A stretch of 64,000 nt of DNA, taken from NCBI GenBank assembly GCA_000149265.1, contig CH001341.1:1-64000 (forward strand), given 5' to 3'. Made by a program: the position numbers and the translations under genes. The stretch is from Ciona savignyi. Lineage: Eukaryota > Chordata > Ascidiacea > Phlebobranchia > Cionidae. This document shows positions 10,926 to 19,799 of this stretch, in pieces (position 1 is the stretch's first letter; every line of letters begins with the position of its first letter). The notes under the pieces were generated by a model, which saw nothing but the letters and a program-made list of their open reading frames with translations, made no database searches and was not told the DNA's origin.

Positions 10926-11675
10926 AATTTGACGTTATGGGAAATACACAAAGAAATATAAAAGAGGAACTCATTGTTAAAATCTAATGTAGAGAAACGA
11001 AAATTAAAATGCGTGAATAAAGTTTATCGCAAAAATACAAAAAACACTACCCGGTAGGTGGCGGTATAGAGCAGCTCGGTACTGACCTAAAAAAATGCAT
11101 TATCTAAGAAGCATTTAATAATTGTACGGAAGCAAGCTAAACATTAAAAAATCTAATGTACCAATAACTGTTAAGTCTTGTATGATGTTTTTATTATTTT
11201 GTAGCAAAACAATAACTGTTACACCACAATACCGCGTTTCTGTCGCGTGCTTGGCATATCTTTTAACGTTCTTACGCCAGAACGCTTGTGGCAAATGGTT
11301 AATGCGACCGTTTTATATTTTATTTATACCTAAAACAGTCGTAGTAATAACTTTTTTCGAATCAGCTATTTGATAAACAGTAACGCCCTCGTGCTCACAG
11401 TCTGGTTACTACGCCACTGTGACAATTTACGAACGTGACATTCAGTTATGGTCGGGCCGTCAGCTTCGCCAACGCCGCCAAAATCGCGTTAATTATTTAT
11501 GATTTCACAGGCATTTTCACCCGGCCTTCTGTACCCGAATCCCAGATCGCCAATTACGGCTGTGGTCATAATTAAATCAACGTGCCAACGGAAGCGTTTG
11601 CGTGAGGTTGACTTTTTACTCTCTTCGTTCTATTTCGGGGAACATAAAAAAGAGATTGTCACTTAAATCGCGTTT
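10926..11675. other. Intergenic, no gene seen
   Basis: Holds a second copy of the short repeat cggtaggtggcggtatagag at about 11053, and an AT-rich stretch whose open frame looks fortuitous. Confidence 0.35.
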
Positions 11676-11775
11676 TTTTCCGGGCTAGGTTTTGAACTTA
11701 AGATGGGTTCGTCACCAGGACATTTTTCGTTATGTGTATAATTTGCATTAACCATTTGTCTACATACGATCCTGC
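11676..11775 (-). repeat. tRNA-derived SINE (family A), degenerate
   Basis: gggctaggttttgaactta-gatgggttcgtcac on the plus strand is the complement of the family's box B and spacer. The box A end is eroded. Confidence 0.55.
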
Positions 11776-12017
11776 TGTTCGTAGGAATATTAAATGTTTC
11801 TTTTTTTCTTTTGTGCTTTTTGGTCTCGGATATAAGCATGTTGTGACGTCATATTGATTTTACGATTTTAATCCGAGAAAATCTCTTCCGTCAATCCGTC
11901 TCAATCCGTCACTTTCCGGGCGGAATACGTGACCGGTACATTCTGATGACCCCGGTTAAACCTGGGAAATCTACGATTTGAGGGATTTCGAAGTTGGGTT
12001 AGCTATTGCTGTGGGGC

Positions 12018-12222
12018 TACACTAAAAGGAGGTCGATCGGGAAGGAGGGAAACTGTTTACCAAAACTATAGAAATTAATTCTAACCATTATCTAAACACT
12101 GATCAACTCCAGAACTAACCCTAACTCCAACCCCATGTTTTTAATTAACTTTAATGCAATAAACTTTTAGCGTGCAGTTTCCCCCCTTCCCGCTTCCTTC
12201 CTTTTAGTTTTCCCATTGCTGT
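12018..12222. mobile_element. MITE-like element with purine-rich terminal inverted repeats
   Basis: Left end ggctacactaaaaggagg with gggaaggaggga; right end ccttcccgcttccttccttt followed by tagttttccc. The interior carries the family's ctaaccctaactccaac type of sequence. Confidence 0.65.
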
Positions 12223-12242
12223 GTAGTCACGATTTATATTTG

Positions 12243-12350
12243 TTAATCGGCTTGGTTTTGAACCAACAATGTGCTCATTAGTAAGACCATTATTAGGCGG
12301 TACGTGAATCGATCGCGTTAACTATTCGGTCACAAAATAGGAGTTATCCA
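12243..12350 (-). repeat. tRNA-derived SINE (family A)
   Basis: Plus-strand text aatcggcttggttttgaacc, then gctcattagtaagacc, then gatcgcgttaactattcggt matches the family consensus in reverse. Confidence 0.65.
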
Positions 12351-13470
12351 ACAGTAACAATTGTTTCCAATCAGAACTTAAATACATAGCGTAAGGTGCT
12401 GATAGCCTTTAAAGGTTTGGAATCACTGGACTATATATCCAAGACGAATTGGTCCACGCGACTGCCCGACCTTATGGCAGTTGCTGTGCACATAAAAGGA
12501 CTAATACCGGATAATTCACCCGGTTAGAGTGATTCTAAGAATTGTTCCTGTTCCATCCAAAAACTTTCACTTCTAGCTTACCACCGTGTGATTTATGTTT
12601 AGTTGAGCCGACGGTAAACAGGAAATGAAACTCTGTCTCCAGTGTATGTTTTAAAAACACTTTGTAATGATCCCGCTAATCCGACTTTGCGCGTTTAAAA
12701 TTCCTCTAAATACGATCACTATCTCCCATGCTATTACTTGCCTCGCAGGTGTGCCAATTTGGTGTTTACGTTCATCAATGCCACCACCCGCCTTGCGACC
12801 CAGAAAAGCAGACTTCGGGTCCAGGGCGGGCTACTTTGGAATCCAAATGCAAATAAACCACCGGGAAACGAAAAACCAAGGAAATTAACACTTTGGGTGG
12901 CGAAGTTGCGAAATGTAGGTAAATTACGTTTAAAGATGATTTATTTTTCACTCCGAGTGAAAGTTAAACAAAAATCGCAAAAAATATTTTAAAAAACACA
13001 GGAAATAGTTTTTTTTGTATTGTATAGGATACAAATAATGGCAACATTGCAAAAGCCTTTGTTGACTCATTAAATAACTCGTTTTTCAGGGTTCAAGAAA
13101 CGTTTGCTTATTGTTCTGTCCAATAAGCAAGCGACTGGTTTTGAACGGACGACATTTCGATTGTCCGTTCACAGAGCTATCATTAGATCTAACCACCCTT
13201 ACATATAATCTATAAATCAGTATTAAAAATGCCTTATCGAGCTATATTATTTTCCACAATAATATGTTATATCTTTTTCGTGTTAATTACCACAACAGTA
13301 ATTGCCATAATCCAGGATTGGGCAACTTATTTAGTCGGCGGGCTATAGATGTGGGACAATAAAGATCTTGGTGGGCTGGATTATCACATGAATAGTATTT
13401 CATATCTTAATTACAGGGTATGGTTAGATACAGTCTGTGGGGTGTATGCTGCCCATGCCTACCATAATCG
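12351..13470. other. Intergenic, no gene seen
   Basis: No supported coding sequence. A possible eroded SINE head lies near 13130-13200 (gactggttttgaac). Confidence 0.35.
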
Positions 13471-13475
13471 ATTAT

Positions 13476-13560
13476 GTGGCCGCACGGTTAATAAATCATA
13501 TACACATTACTACGGAGATCCAGTGGTCCTGGGTTCGAAACTAGACCCTTTAAAAATGTT
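13476..13560 (+). repeat. tRNA-derived SINE (family A)
   Basis: tatgtggccgcacggttaat, then a spacer, then gtcctgggttcgaaactaga. Confidence 0.65.
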
Positions 13561-14029
13561 AGCGGTTAAGACTTAATTCAGACGACCGACTTTTTTAACA
13601 TCTTGTTATACCTCATTCCAGCACTCACGATAAGTTTAGAATCAAATTCTCCCTATTTATTCATATCCAAAGAACAAAGTGGCATAAACGTCAACTTCAA
13701 GTGCATGTTGCAGGTGCTAGAAAAAACAACTCTTATCGCCCGCATCCATCACCTGGTTGAACGTCCAATTTTACCGCTGCATGCCTTGCTAATATACTAG
13801 CCAAACAGTGAAGTGTAATTTCAAAGGCAATACTTTAAAACTAAGCATCGAACAGACTCAATTTGCTAGGCCACACACGCACCCTGCAATTATATTTTTC
13901 TTCTCAAGTGCTTTATCGTGGATCTGCAATCAAATTTGGCTTTGCGGTCAACTCCATAACCTAGAACTAAGCGCACTAATTATTTGGAATGTTGATTTGC
14001 ATATCATACCCACGGCAATTCGATCTATT

Positions 14030-14095
14030 TTTACCAGACTAGGGTTTTAACCCTTGATGGGTTGTCTCCTATACCATTTTTAATATTGGCATAAA
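14030..14095 (-). repeat. tRNA-derived SINE, half left of the LTR insertion
   Basis: Plus-strand text accagactagggttttaacc and cttgatgggtt, ending in ggcataaa, is the box B half of a minus-strand SINE. The matching box A half begins immediately after the LTR element at 16711. Confidence 0.65.
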
Positions 14096-14342
14096 TGTTA
14101 CACTTTTCGGGCAGGGTCTCGATAACCTGTAGTCAGCAGCTTTCCTCAGTATATATAAAATGCTTGTATTAACGTAAGCAGCATAAAATTACAAGTCAAC
14201 CAAAACACAATGCAGTGGTCACATATAAAAGCAAATGGGCGGTAAAGTCTAACGGTTTTAGCGGGAAGTATACAGATAAGGCGACAGGTAATTACTAATC
14301 AACGTACGCACCGAAATCACGCATCAAGATAACATTGTAACA
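14096..14342 (-). repeat. 3' LTR of the gypsy-type element
   Basis: 247 bp, TGTTACA to TGTAACA, reads the same as 16464-16710. It contains tatataaa and tatata-type AT motifs. The upstream flank ends in taaa. Confidence 0.88.
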
Positions 14343-14645
14343 CTCTCCCCCCTCTTAAAAATATTGTGTCTCCAGACACAATCCAAATATTCGACGATAA
14401 TAAACAAACAACAACAAAAGTGTAGTTAAACCAAAAACTAATTGTAAACGAAAAATATTTAAAATGAAAAAGACAAAAAGCACACTTTCAAACTTCAGCA
14501 CAAACAAAATAAAATCATGTGAGTATTAAATGATTACCTCAAATACTGAACGCAGTGATAAAAAACGGTGAAAAAAAATTAAGTGCTATATAATAAGTGC
14601 AGAAGTGACAAAGAAGTAAATACACAATACAAACATGAATAGTGC

Positions 14646-15494
14646 TTATCGTCGCTCAACGTCCGGAAAATACGTCGGTCTTTGTCTTGCGCGTTGAGGT
14701 CGCTCGTTCGTGTTCGCGGTTTGTGAGGGGGTGTTTTGTGCGTATTGGCATACATATGCTCCTGCTGGCATATTATTAAAAAAATGTTCGTCGCATCTTT
14801 CCGCTTCGATTTCTTCTCTGCTAAAGTCACTATGACTTTTCTTCAAACGGTTAAAATGAACTGTTTGTGTTTTTCCGTCTTTGTCCATAATTTCGTAATT
14901 TACTGGAGGTATCGCTTTAACAATTTGAAAAGGGCCGCTAAAACGATAATGAAATTTCTTTTTTTCTTGTTCTCTTAGAACTATATCGCGTAACATGACA
15001 ACCTCGCCAACTTGAAACATTGTTTCCTTGTACAAGGAATTCGAGTTCTCGAAACATGGCGGTGAGACTTCTGGTTTCGTAGTTAAAGGTACCGCGCCAC
15101 CTCCAGATGACAGAGTCATTGATTCATAGTCGACAACACAGCAGCCATCTTGTAAAAAATTCCTGTCGGGGCGCATAGTTGGCATGTTGTGGTTATTTCT
15201 CTGGTTCAAGTTAACACGACAGTAACGACTAATATGACCAGGTCTTCCGCAGCGGTAACATGATCTTACAGTTTCATTTCGCTGGCCAAATCGTTGTTGA
15301 TCAAACTGTTCTCCCTGATCAGTTTGATTTCTGGATATTTTTAGGTGCTGAAGATCTTTTTGTAACTCTTTAATCATCATTTTTAGTTGATCAATCTCGT
15401 CGCTTTTGATCGCAGGTCGCTCGTCTCGCAACGCAGACCACTGTGGGCTGTGGTTGGAAAATGCCCTCGGAGGAAAGCAGGGCCTTGGCGACAT
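14646..15494 (-). CDS. Retroelement gag end (zinc knuckle) fused to integrase C-terminus
   Basis: An open frame of 282 codons. Residues 33-56 are charged and helical-looking. A CX2CX4HX4C knuckle (C79, C82, H87, C92) marks the nucleocapsid end of gag. From about residue 150 the text (MFQVGEVVMLRD, then FHYRFSGPFQIVKAIP and TVHFNRLKKSH) is the C-terminal domain of a Ty3/gypsy integrase. Everything normally between them is absent, so an in-frame deletion near 15110-15060 has joined the two ends of gag-pol. The methionine at 15494 is only the first in the open frame. The natural frame before it is the gag frame upstream, which is out of register by one or more frameshifts around 15400-15510. Confidence 0.75.
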   Translation of the reverse strand: MSPRPCFPPRAFSNHSPQWSALRDERPAIKSDEIDQLKMMIKELQKDLQHLKISRNQTDQGEQFDQQRFGQRNETVRSCYRCGRPGHISRYCRVNLNQRNNHNMPTMRPDRNFLQDGCCVVDYESMTLSSGGGAVPLTTKPEVSPPCFENSNSLYKETMFQVGEVVMLRDIVLREQEKKKFHYRFSGPFQIVKAIPPVNYEIMDKDGKTQTVHFNRLKKSHSDFSREEIEAERCDEHFFNNMPAGAYVCQYAQNTPSQTANTNERPQRARQRPTYFPDVERR

Positions 15495-15970
15495 CCAAAA
15501 ACTGTTGGAGTTGCCGGTCCGGGATGTTCACGCAAAATCCTTTCTGCTTGTGGTCGATTTCTAAGACCATTTAAAAATACATAAAACATTACCTCGTTTT
15601 GTGTCGTCATATCTGTTTCGTTTGGATAGGCCATTTTTCCCAGGTTTAAAATATCTGTTATAAAACGTCGGTTGGATTCACCGGTGGCTTGTGTGCGTTG
15701 AAACAGTTTCTGCCGAGCATTTCTCGTTCTTGCAGTCGAGCACGTGACAGCGGTTGCTCGCTCTTTTAATTGGTCATATGTGCATTTGTACAATGGTGCT
15801 TCGGTATCTTCCATTTCAAACTTTGTTTCGTCCGGGAGGCTGGACAAAAAACCATATCGTCTCGCTGCTTCGGTGGCATCAACACTATTACAGAAGCCTT
15901 CAAACGACCATAAAAATGAAATAAAATCCTCTCCCAATACGTATTTCGGCGGTGGGTAAACAAAATTCAT
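15383..15970 (-). CDS. Retroelement gag, N-terminal part
   Basis: Starts at the first ATG downstream of the leader and encodes 195 residues. The segment with FEGFCNSVDATEAARRYGFL, YDQLKERATAV and RRFITDILNLGKMAYP has the character of a Ty3/gypsy capsid domain: helical, with aromatic-spaced leucines and an L-x-x-A-x-x-AYP element. The last 35 or so residues look out of frame. Another frame in 15400-15510 carries a better helical gag-like continuation, so the copy is frameshifted relative to the zinc-knuckle frame. Confidence 0.65.
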   Translation of the reverse strand: MNFVYPPPKYVLGEDFISFLWSFEGFCNSVDATEAARRYGFLSSLPDETKFEMEDTEAPLYKCTYDQLKERATAVTCSTARTRNARQKLFQRTQATGESNRRFITDILNLGKMAYPNETDMTTQNEVMFYVFLNGLRNRPQAERILREHPGPATPTVFGCRQGPAFLRGHFPTTAHSGLRCETSDLRSKATRLIN

Positions 15971-15984
15971 CTTTCAAATAAAAC

Positions 15985-16081
15985 TTCAATAAAAAATAAA
16001 ACTTCTCCGCTGCACTACAGGTCCTCTGTGGTCTCCAGTTGTTACACTTTCGGGCAGGGTCTCGATAACCTGTAGTCAGCA
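15985..16081 (-). repeat. Extra leader plus 3' end of a third LTR, cut by the gap
   Basis: Bases 15990-16036 (aataaaaaataaaacttctc, then tgtggtctccagt) and the following TGTTACAC LTR end duplicate 16412-16508. One T is missing in the run after TGTTACAC. The copy stops at the N run. Confidence 0.8.
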
Positions 16082-16181
16082 NNNNNNNNNNNNNNNNNNN
16101 NNNNNNNNNNNNNNNNNNNNNNNNNNNNNNNNNNNNNNNNNNNNNNNNNNNNNNNNNNNNNNNNNNNNNNNNNNNNNNNNN
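16082..16181. other. Assembly gap (100 N)
   Basis: Exactly 100 N, so probably a placeholder of unknown true size. It lies inside the LTR element, between a partial third LTR and a 157-bp repeat. Confidence 0.99.
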
Positions 16182-16411
16182 TGATGCAAGTCTGACCGTG
16201 GTTACACGGGCGAACTTTAAACAAAATTCCATCGCTGGAACATACCGAACTGAGGTAAAAATTTTTCAAAATTTTTGAAAAATTTTCTAAGTTTTTTCCC
16301 ACTTCCAGTGGTAAGTTATGCATTAAAATTTGTACATGTGATGCAAGTCTGACCGTGGTTACACGGGCGAACTTTAAACAAAATTCCATCGCTGGAACAT
16401 ACCGAACTGAG
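16182..16411. repeat. 157-bp tandem repeat in the LTR element leader
   Basis: tgatgcaagtctgaccgtgg with the following 55 bases occurs at 16182 and again at 16339. The second copy is cut off where the leader aataaaaaataaaac begins at about 16412. More units may lie in the gap. Confidence 0.8.
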
Positions 16412-16463
16412 AATAAAAAATAAAACTTCTCCGCTGCACTACAGGTCCTCTGTGGTCTCCAGT

Positions 16464-16710
16464 TGTTACACTTTTCGGGCAGGGTCTCGATAACCTGTAG
16501 TCAGCAGCTTTCCTCAGTATATATAAAATGCTTGTATTAACGTAAGCAGCATAAAATTACAAGTCAACCAAAACACAATGCAGTGGTCACATATAAAAGC
16601 AAATGGGCGGTAAAGTCTAACGGTTTTAGCGGGAAGTATACAGATAAGGCGACAGGTAATTACTAATCAACGTACGCACCGAAATCACGCATCAAGATAA
16701 CATTGTAACA
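16464..16710 (-). repeat. 5' LTR of the gypsy-type element
   Basis: 247 bp, reads the same as the 3' LTR. It is followed on the plus strand by taaa, matching the other flank. Confidence 0.88.
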
Positions 16711-16765
16711 TAAATACATCGGTCGCGTTAACTATTCCGTCATGCGTTTGATCCAATTTATCCAT
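16711..16765 (-). repeat. tRNA-derived SINE, half right of the LTR insertion
   Basis: atcggtcgcgttaactattc followed by cgtcatgcg is the reverse of the family box A end. It completes the half-copy that ends at 14095. Confidence 0.65.
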
Positions 16766-16974
16766 CAAAAATGTTTTTTTTGATAATCACGTTATCACGT
16801 ACCAGCTGTAACAAAATAACAACAAGAATACCTTAAACTTCCAAAAATTTATTCCGGATGTAGCTTTATGTTATTGTTGTTATTATCCTCCAAGACTCTA
16901 ACATTTTTATACAAAGAGTGTGTGGTAGTATGAGGCACCACCATATGAAAGCTGTATATGTGGAAACCAGTACT

Positions 16975-17080
16975 TGTGTGGCTGAATAGTAAACTAGAAC
17001 GGTACGTACATGAATTTGAGTATAAGAGGGTCTTGATGGCGAACCCAGCATGGGTTCGAAACTTAACCCGTTAAAAACAT
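16975..17080 (+). repeat. tRNA-derived SINE (family A)
   Basis: tgtgtggctgaatagtaaac, then gggtcttgatggcgaaccca and gcatgggttcgaaacttaac. Confidence 0.7.
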
Positions 17081-17084
17081 TAAT

Positions 17085-18700
17085 CGAAACCCGGACTAGT
17101 CGGTTATATCTTTAACCAAGGTATTTACTGGACGTGGTACAATAAAGTAAACAAAAAATAGCACTGCCTCTAACATATAAAATTCACAGAAATATCTTAT
17201 TCGGTAACCAGACTGTGTGCACGAGGTGAACTCACGTGTCTAAGCCCCCCAGTACCCGACTTCCGCTCAACGTTATCATTTTAGCTAGATGCGAATTTGG
17301 TTAACCCGATGTACATATTACGACATGTTGGAACTTTTGCTAAGTGATGTTATGATAACTCTATTGAAGAACCGGCGGTGTAGCAACATTTATGTTTTTG
17401 TACGGGATCGCTCCTCAAATGCAGACAATAGCAAACGGAAACGTGCCGCTGTCTGTTAGCATCGCGCCGATAGCGAAAGACGCGGATACCGATGAAAGTT
17501 TGAAACAACAAAAATATCGAGCCTTGACTCATAATCGCAAGTAGCTCTGTCGGGCGATTCGAGCTGCGTCCGCCGGGATTGGTTTCCTGGATCGCGGCGC
17601 GTTCCACAACAATTAGTCGATGTTGTGAGCGTTGATCCGATCATTTTTTACGTGCCCGCAATGAGACCAGTAAACACGCAGTAACCTAACCTGATTACCC
17701 TAAGAATGCTAAATAGATCTCACTCAAGTTTTGTCCACCCTAGCCATCAACGTGTTAGGCGTAATTTATACCCTGTTTTACGATTATAAATCGTGGTTTA
17801 ATAGAAAGGAGTGTGATTTTGTTATCACAGCGTTGATTGAGTATCCGTCGACTGGTTTAGCTCGCAACCGCCGTTTCTTGTAGATAAGTCTTCATAGCAG
17901 TGATGTCTACTTCAAAGTCAACAAGAGGGTTATTGTAACGAGTCGCCGATGTATCCGTATCAAGGGAGTCTAGCAAACTTGCTTCACTGAATTCCCGTTC
18001 CCACACAAGTCAAGCTCTATGTCAACTGAAACGGATGCCAACACTTTCGAATAAACTGATAACGCCTGTGTACGTCGGTTTTAGCGGCTTCTGGAACGCG
18101 TGTTGCGTAATTGTTTGATCTTTAGAAGAGGCAGCATGTCTGTAATGACCTTTTCAAGTTTTATATAAAAGTCTAATGGATCTTATAAACCGCAGCCGTC
18201 AGTTAGTCTGTGTTTGTTTCGTTTTTTTCTTTTTAAAACGAGCGATTCCATTGTGACCTTTGTGCGAGAGATGGCGAGAAAAAGGCAGGTGGGAGATATG
18301 CTTAAACCGAGAGAGGTCGAAAGAAGGCAGAAAGGAAGATGATTCCAGTTAAAGTTCGGAGTACGTAGTGAGTAGAGTACAGTTATCTCGAGTGTGGTTG
18401 CGTATGAGATGCAGCAGGCACTAGAACGAGAGTATGATGAGGTTTCTGCGGTGTGTAAGCACACGGTACTCCCGCCGTTTTTACTTGTGCACTCAATCGC
18501 CCCAGGATATTCATATTTATTTGCAGAGAACGCGAAAAGAGCACACTGCGACGGTGCAGCTAGTTTGGACATAAGAAATCAAAGATACAGTGGCGCAGCT
18601 TATAAGCCTACCTGGACGACCGTCCAAAGCGCCAGTCAACCGAGCAAGCTACTTAATAACTGAGCGCTCATTGTTTGGTAACCTAATTTCGTACAGACGC
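17085..18700. other. Intergenic upstream of the FREM-like gene
   Basis: No supported gene. GC-richer patches at 17390-17610 and 18400-18640 could contain control elements of the FREM-like gene, but I cannot show it. Confidence 0.35.
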
Positions 18701-18707
18701 GGAAAGG

Positions 18708-18715
18708 TATATAAG
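18708..18715 (+). promoter_or_regulatory. Candidate TATA box of the FREM-like gene
   Basis: tatataag within gggaaaggtatataagaga-type text, about 320 bases before the start codon. The placement fits a 5' UTR exon spliced to the acceptor at 18931. Only the motif supports it. Confidence 0.35.
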
Positions 18716-18919
18716 AGAGAGAGGCAGCTGAAGACTTCGCCGTGTGCTTTGGCGCCTGTAAAAGCGAACTCTCGTTATCTTTATAGTTGCTTGATATGGT
18801 CTACCAGTGGAAGACTAATTTACTTTTTCTTTAATTTGTATCTTTTCTTAAGAAGTTATCTTGTTTTAAATTTTCATTTTTAGTAAAATTGGTTTCATTT
18901 ATTTAAATTTTCATATTCT

Positions 18920-18931
18920 TTTTATTTCTAG
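18920..18931 (+). promoter_or_regulatory. Splice acceptor in the 5' leader
   Basis: A T-rich tract ending tttatttctag, 100 bases before the ATG at 19032. It would serve a 5' UTR intron or, if the animal trans-splices leaders as ascidians do, a spliced-leader site. Confidence 0.5.
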
Positions 18932-19031
18932 GGAGTCTGCTCCTTGCTGAAAGTCCCGAGCTAGCGACGTGAATTCCGAAGGTATATTATCCAAGTCACG
19001 ACCAGCATAGGCGTATTGTTGGAGCTTTATC

Positions 19032-19799
19032 ATGGGTTCGCATAACCGAGCGAGATCGGCGACGAGATCAATTTTCGCCGTGATTTGGTGCGTGGTCGTC
19101 GGCGGAATCGTCGCTCAGCACCCTCCTAGTCTCAACCCTCCCGATCACATCGTAAGAACCGTGAGCGACGTCCGTGTGCCGTACGGTCGGTCCGTTTTCA
19201 TTAATCCGATCAGCGATTTGAACATTCACATGGAAGAAGGAGATAAATGCTTCGTCACTGCGTTACCAGATGTGCTCAGTCAGGGTCCAGGTTTTCTCAC
19301 TCCGGAGCGTTTTCCGTGCGATTTCGGTCCGGCAGACGTCAAGTATTCGCATCTCGGCGCTAGAAGTCCAAGCGAGGATCACATCCGTCTTCAGGTCCGG
19401 TACGATACTGCAACCGATACGTACGTTATTCCACTACGGCTAACGGTAGAAGTCCTTTTCATTCAACGCACAGTGATCACAAAATCGTTATTCCTAACCG
19501 TACCTGAACTCATGGGAACGACGGAACCAATCGACGGCGAAATTCTCGCTTTCACTTATGACGAAACAAACGAACAGTGCCAAGTCGCGACCCTTCCAGG
19601 GACAACAGGCCTCCCGAGATACGGTCACCTGCTTAACGATCCGTCAAACGGCGTGATGATGTCGTGCACAGAGTTCCTTTCATCCGGGGTAAGGTACAAG
19701 CACACTGCGACCACCAATTCACCAAACAGAGACCATATCCCGATGGTAGTGGAACTTCTTGATTCAGAAGGGAATGTGATCAAGCAAGAATACTTTCAG
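19032..19799 (+). CDS. FREM-like exon 1 (signal peptide, N-terminal domain)
   Basis: First ATG after the leader acceptor; 256 codons ending EYFQ in phase 0. The donor is cag/gtttgc, which is weak. A frame continuing into the intron stops after three codons, so splicing is needed here. Confidence 0.9.

Larger units (their letters stand above)
14096..16710 (-). mobile_element. Ty3/gypsy-type LTR retrotransposon, internally deleted, nested in a SINE
   Basis: Two 247-bp direct repeats, identical on reading, bound the element. Each begins TGTTACA and ends TGTAACA. The flanking bases are taaa on both sides, a 4-bp target duplication. On the minus strand a purine tract (AAGAGGGGGGAGAG) directly precedes the 3' LTR at 14342, and ACTGGAGACCACAGAGG follows the 5' LTR as a candidate primer site. 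Inside are gag-like frames, a zinc knuckle and an integrase C-terminal segment. Protease, reverse transcriptase, RNase H and the integrase core are missing. The element therefore could not move on its own, although its identical LTRs mean a recent insertion. A 100-N gap and a partial third LTR lie near the 5' end. Confidence 0.88.

Noticed and set aside
15900..16389. Minus-strand ORFs running through the N gap
   Set aside because: They are open only because N is not read as a stop. The sequence around is retroelement leader and LTR.
18183..18663. ORFs on both strands just upstream of the FREM-like gene
   Set aside because: No family similarity. They overlap each other in opposite directions and fall in the probable promoter region.
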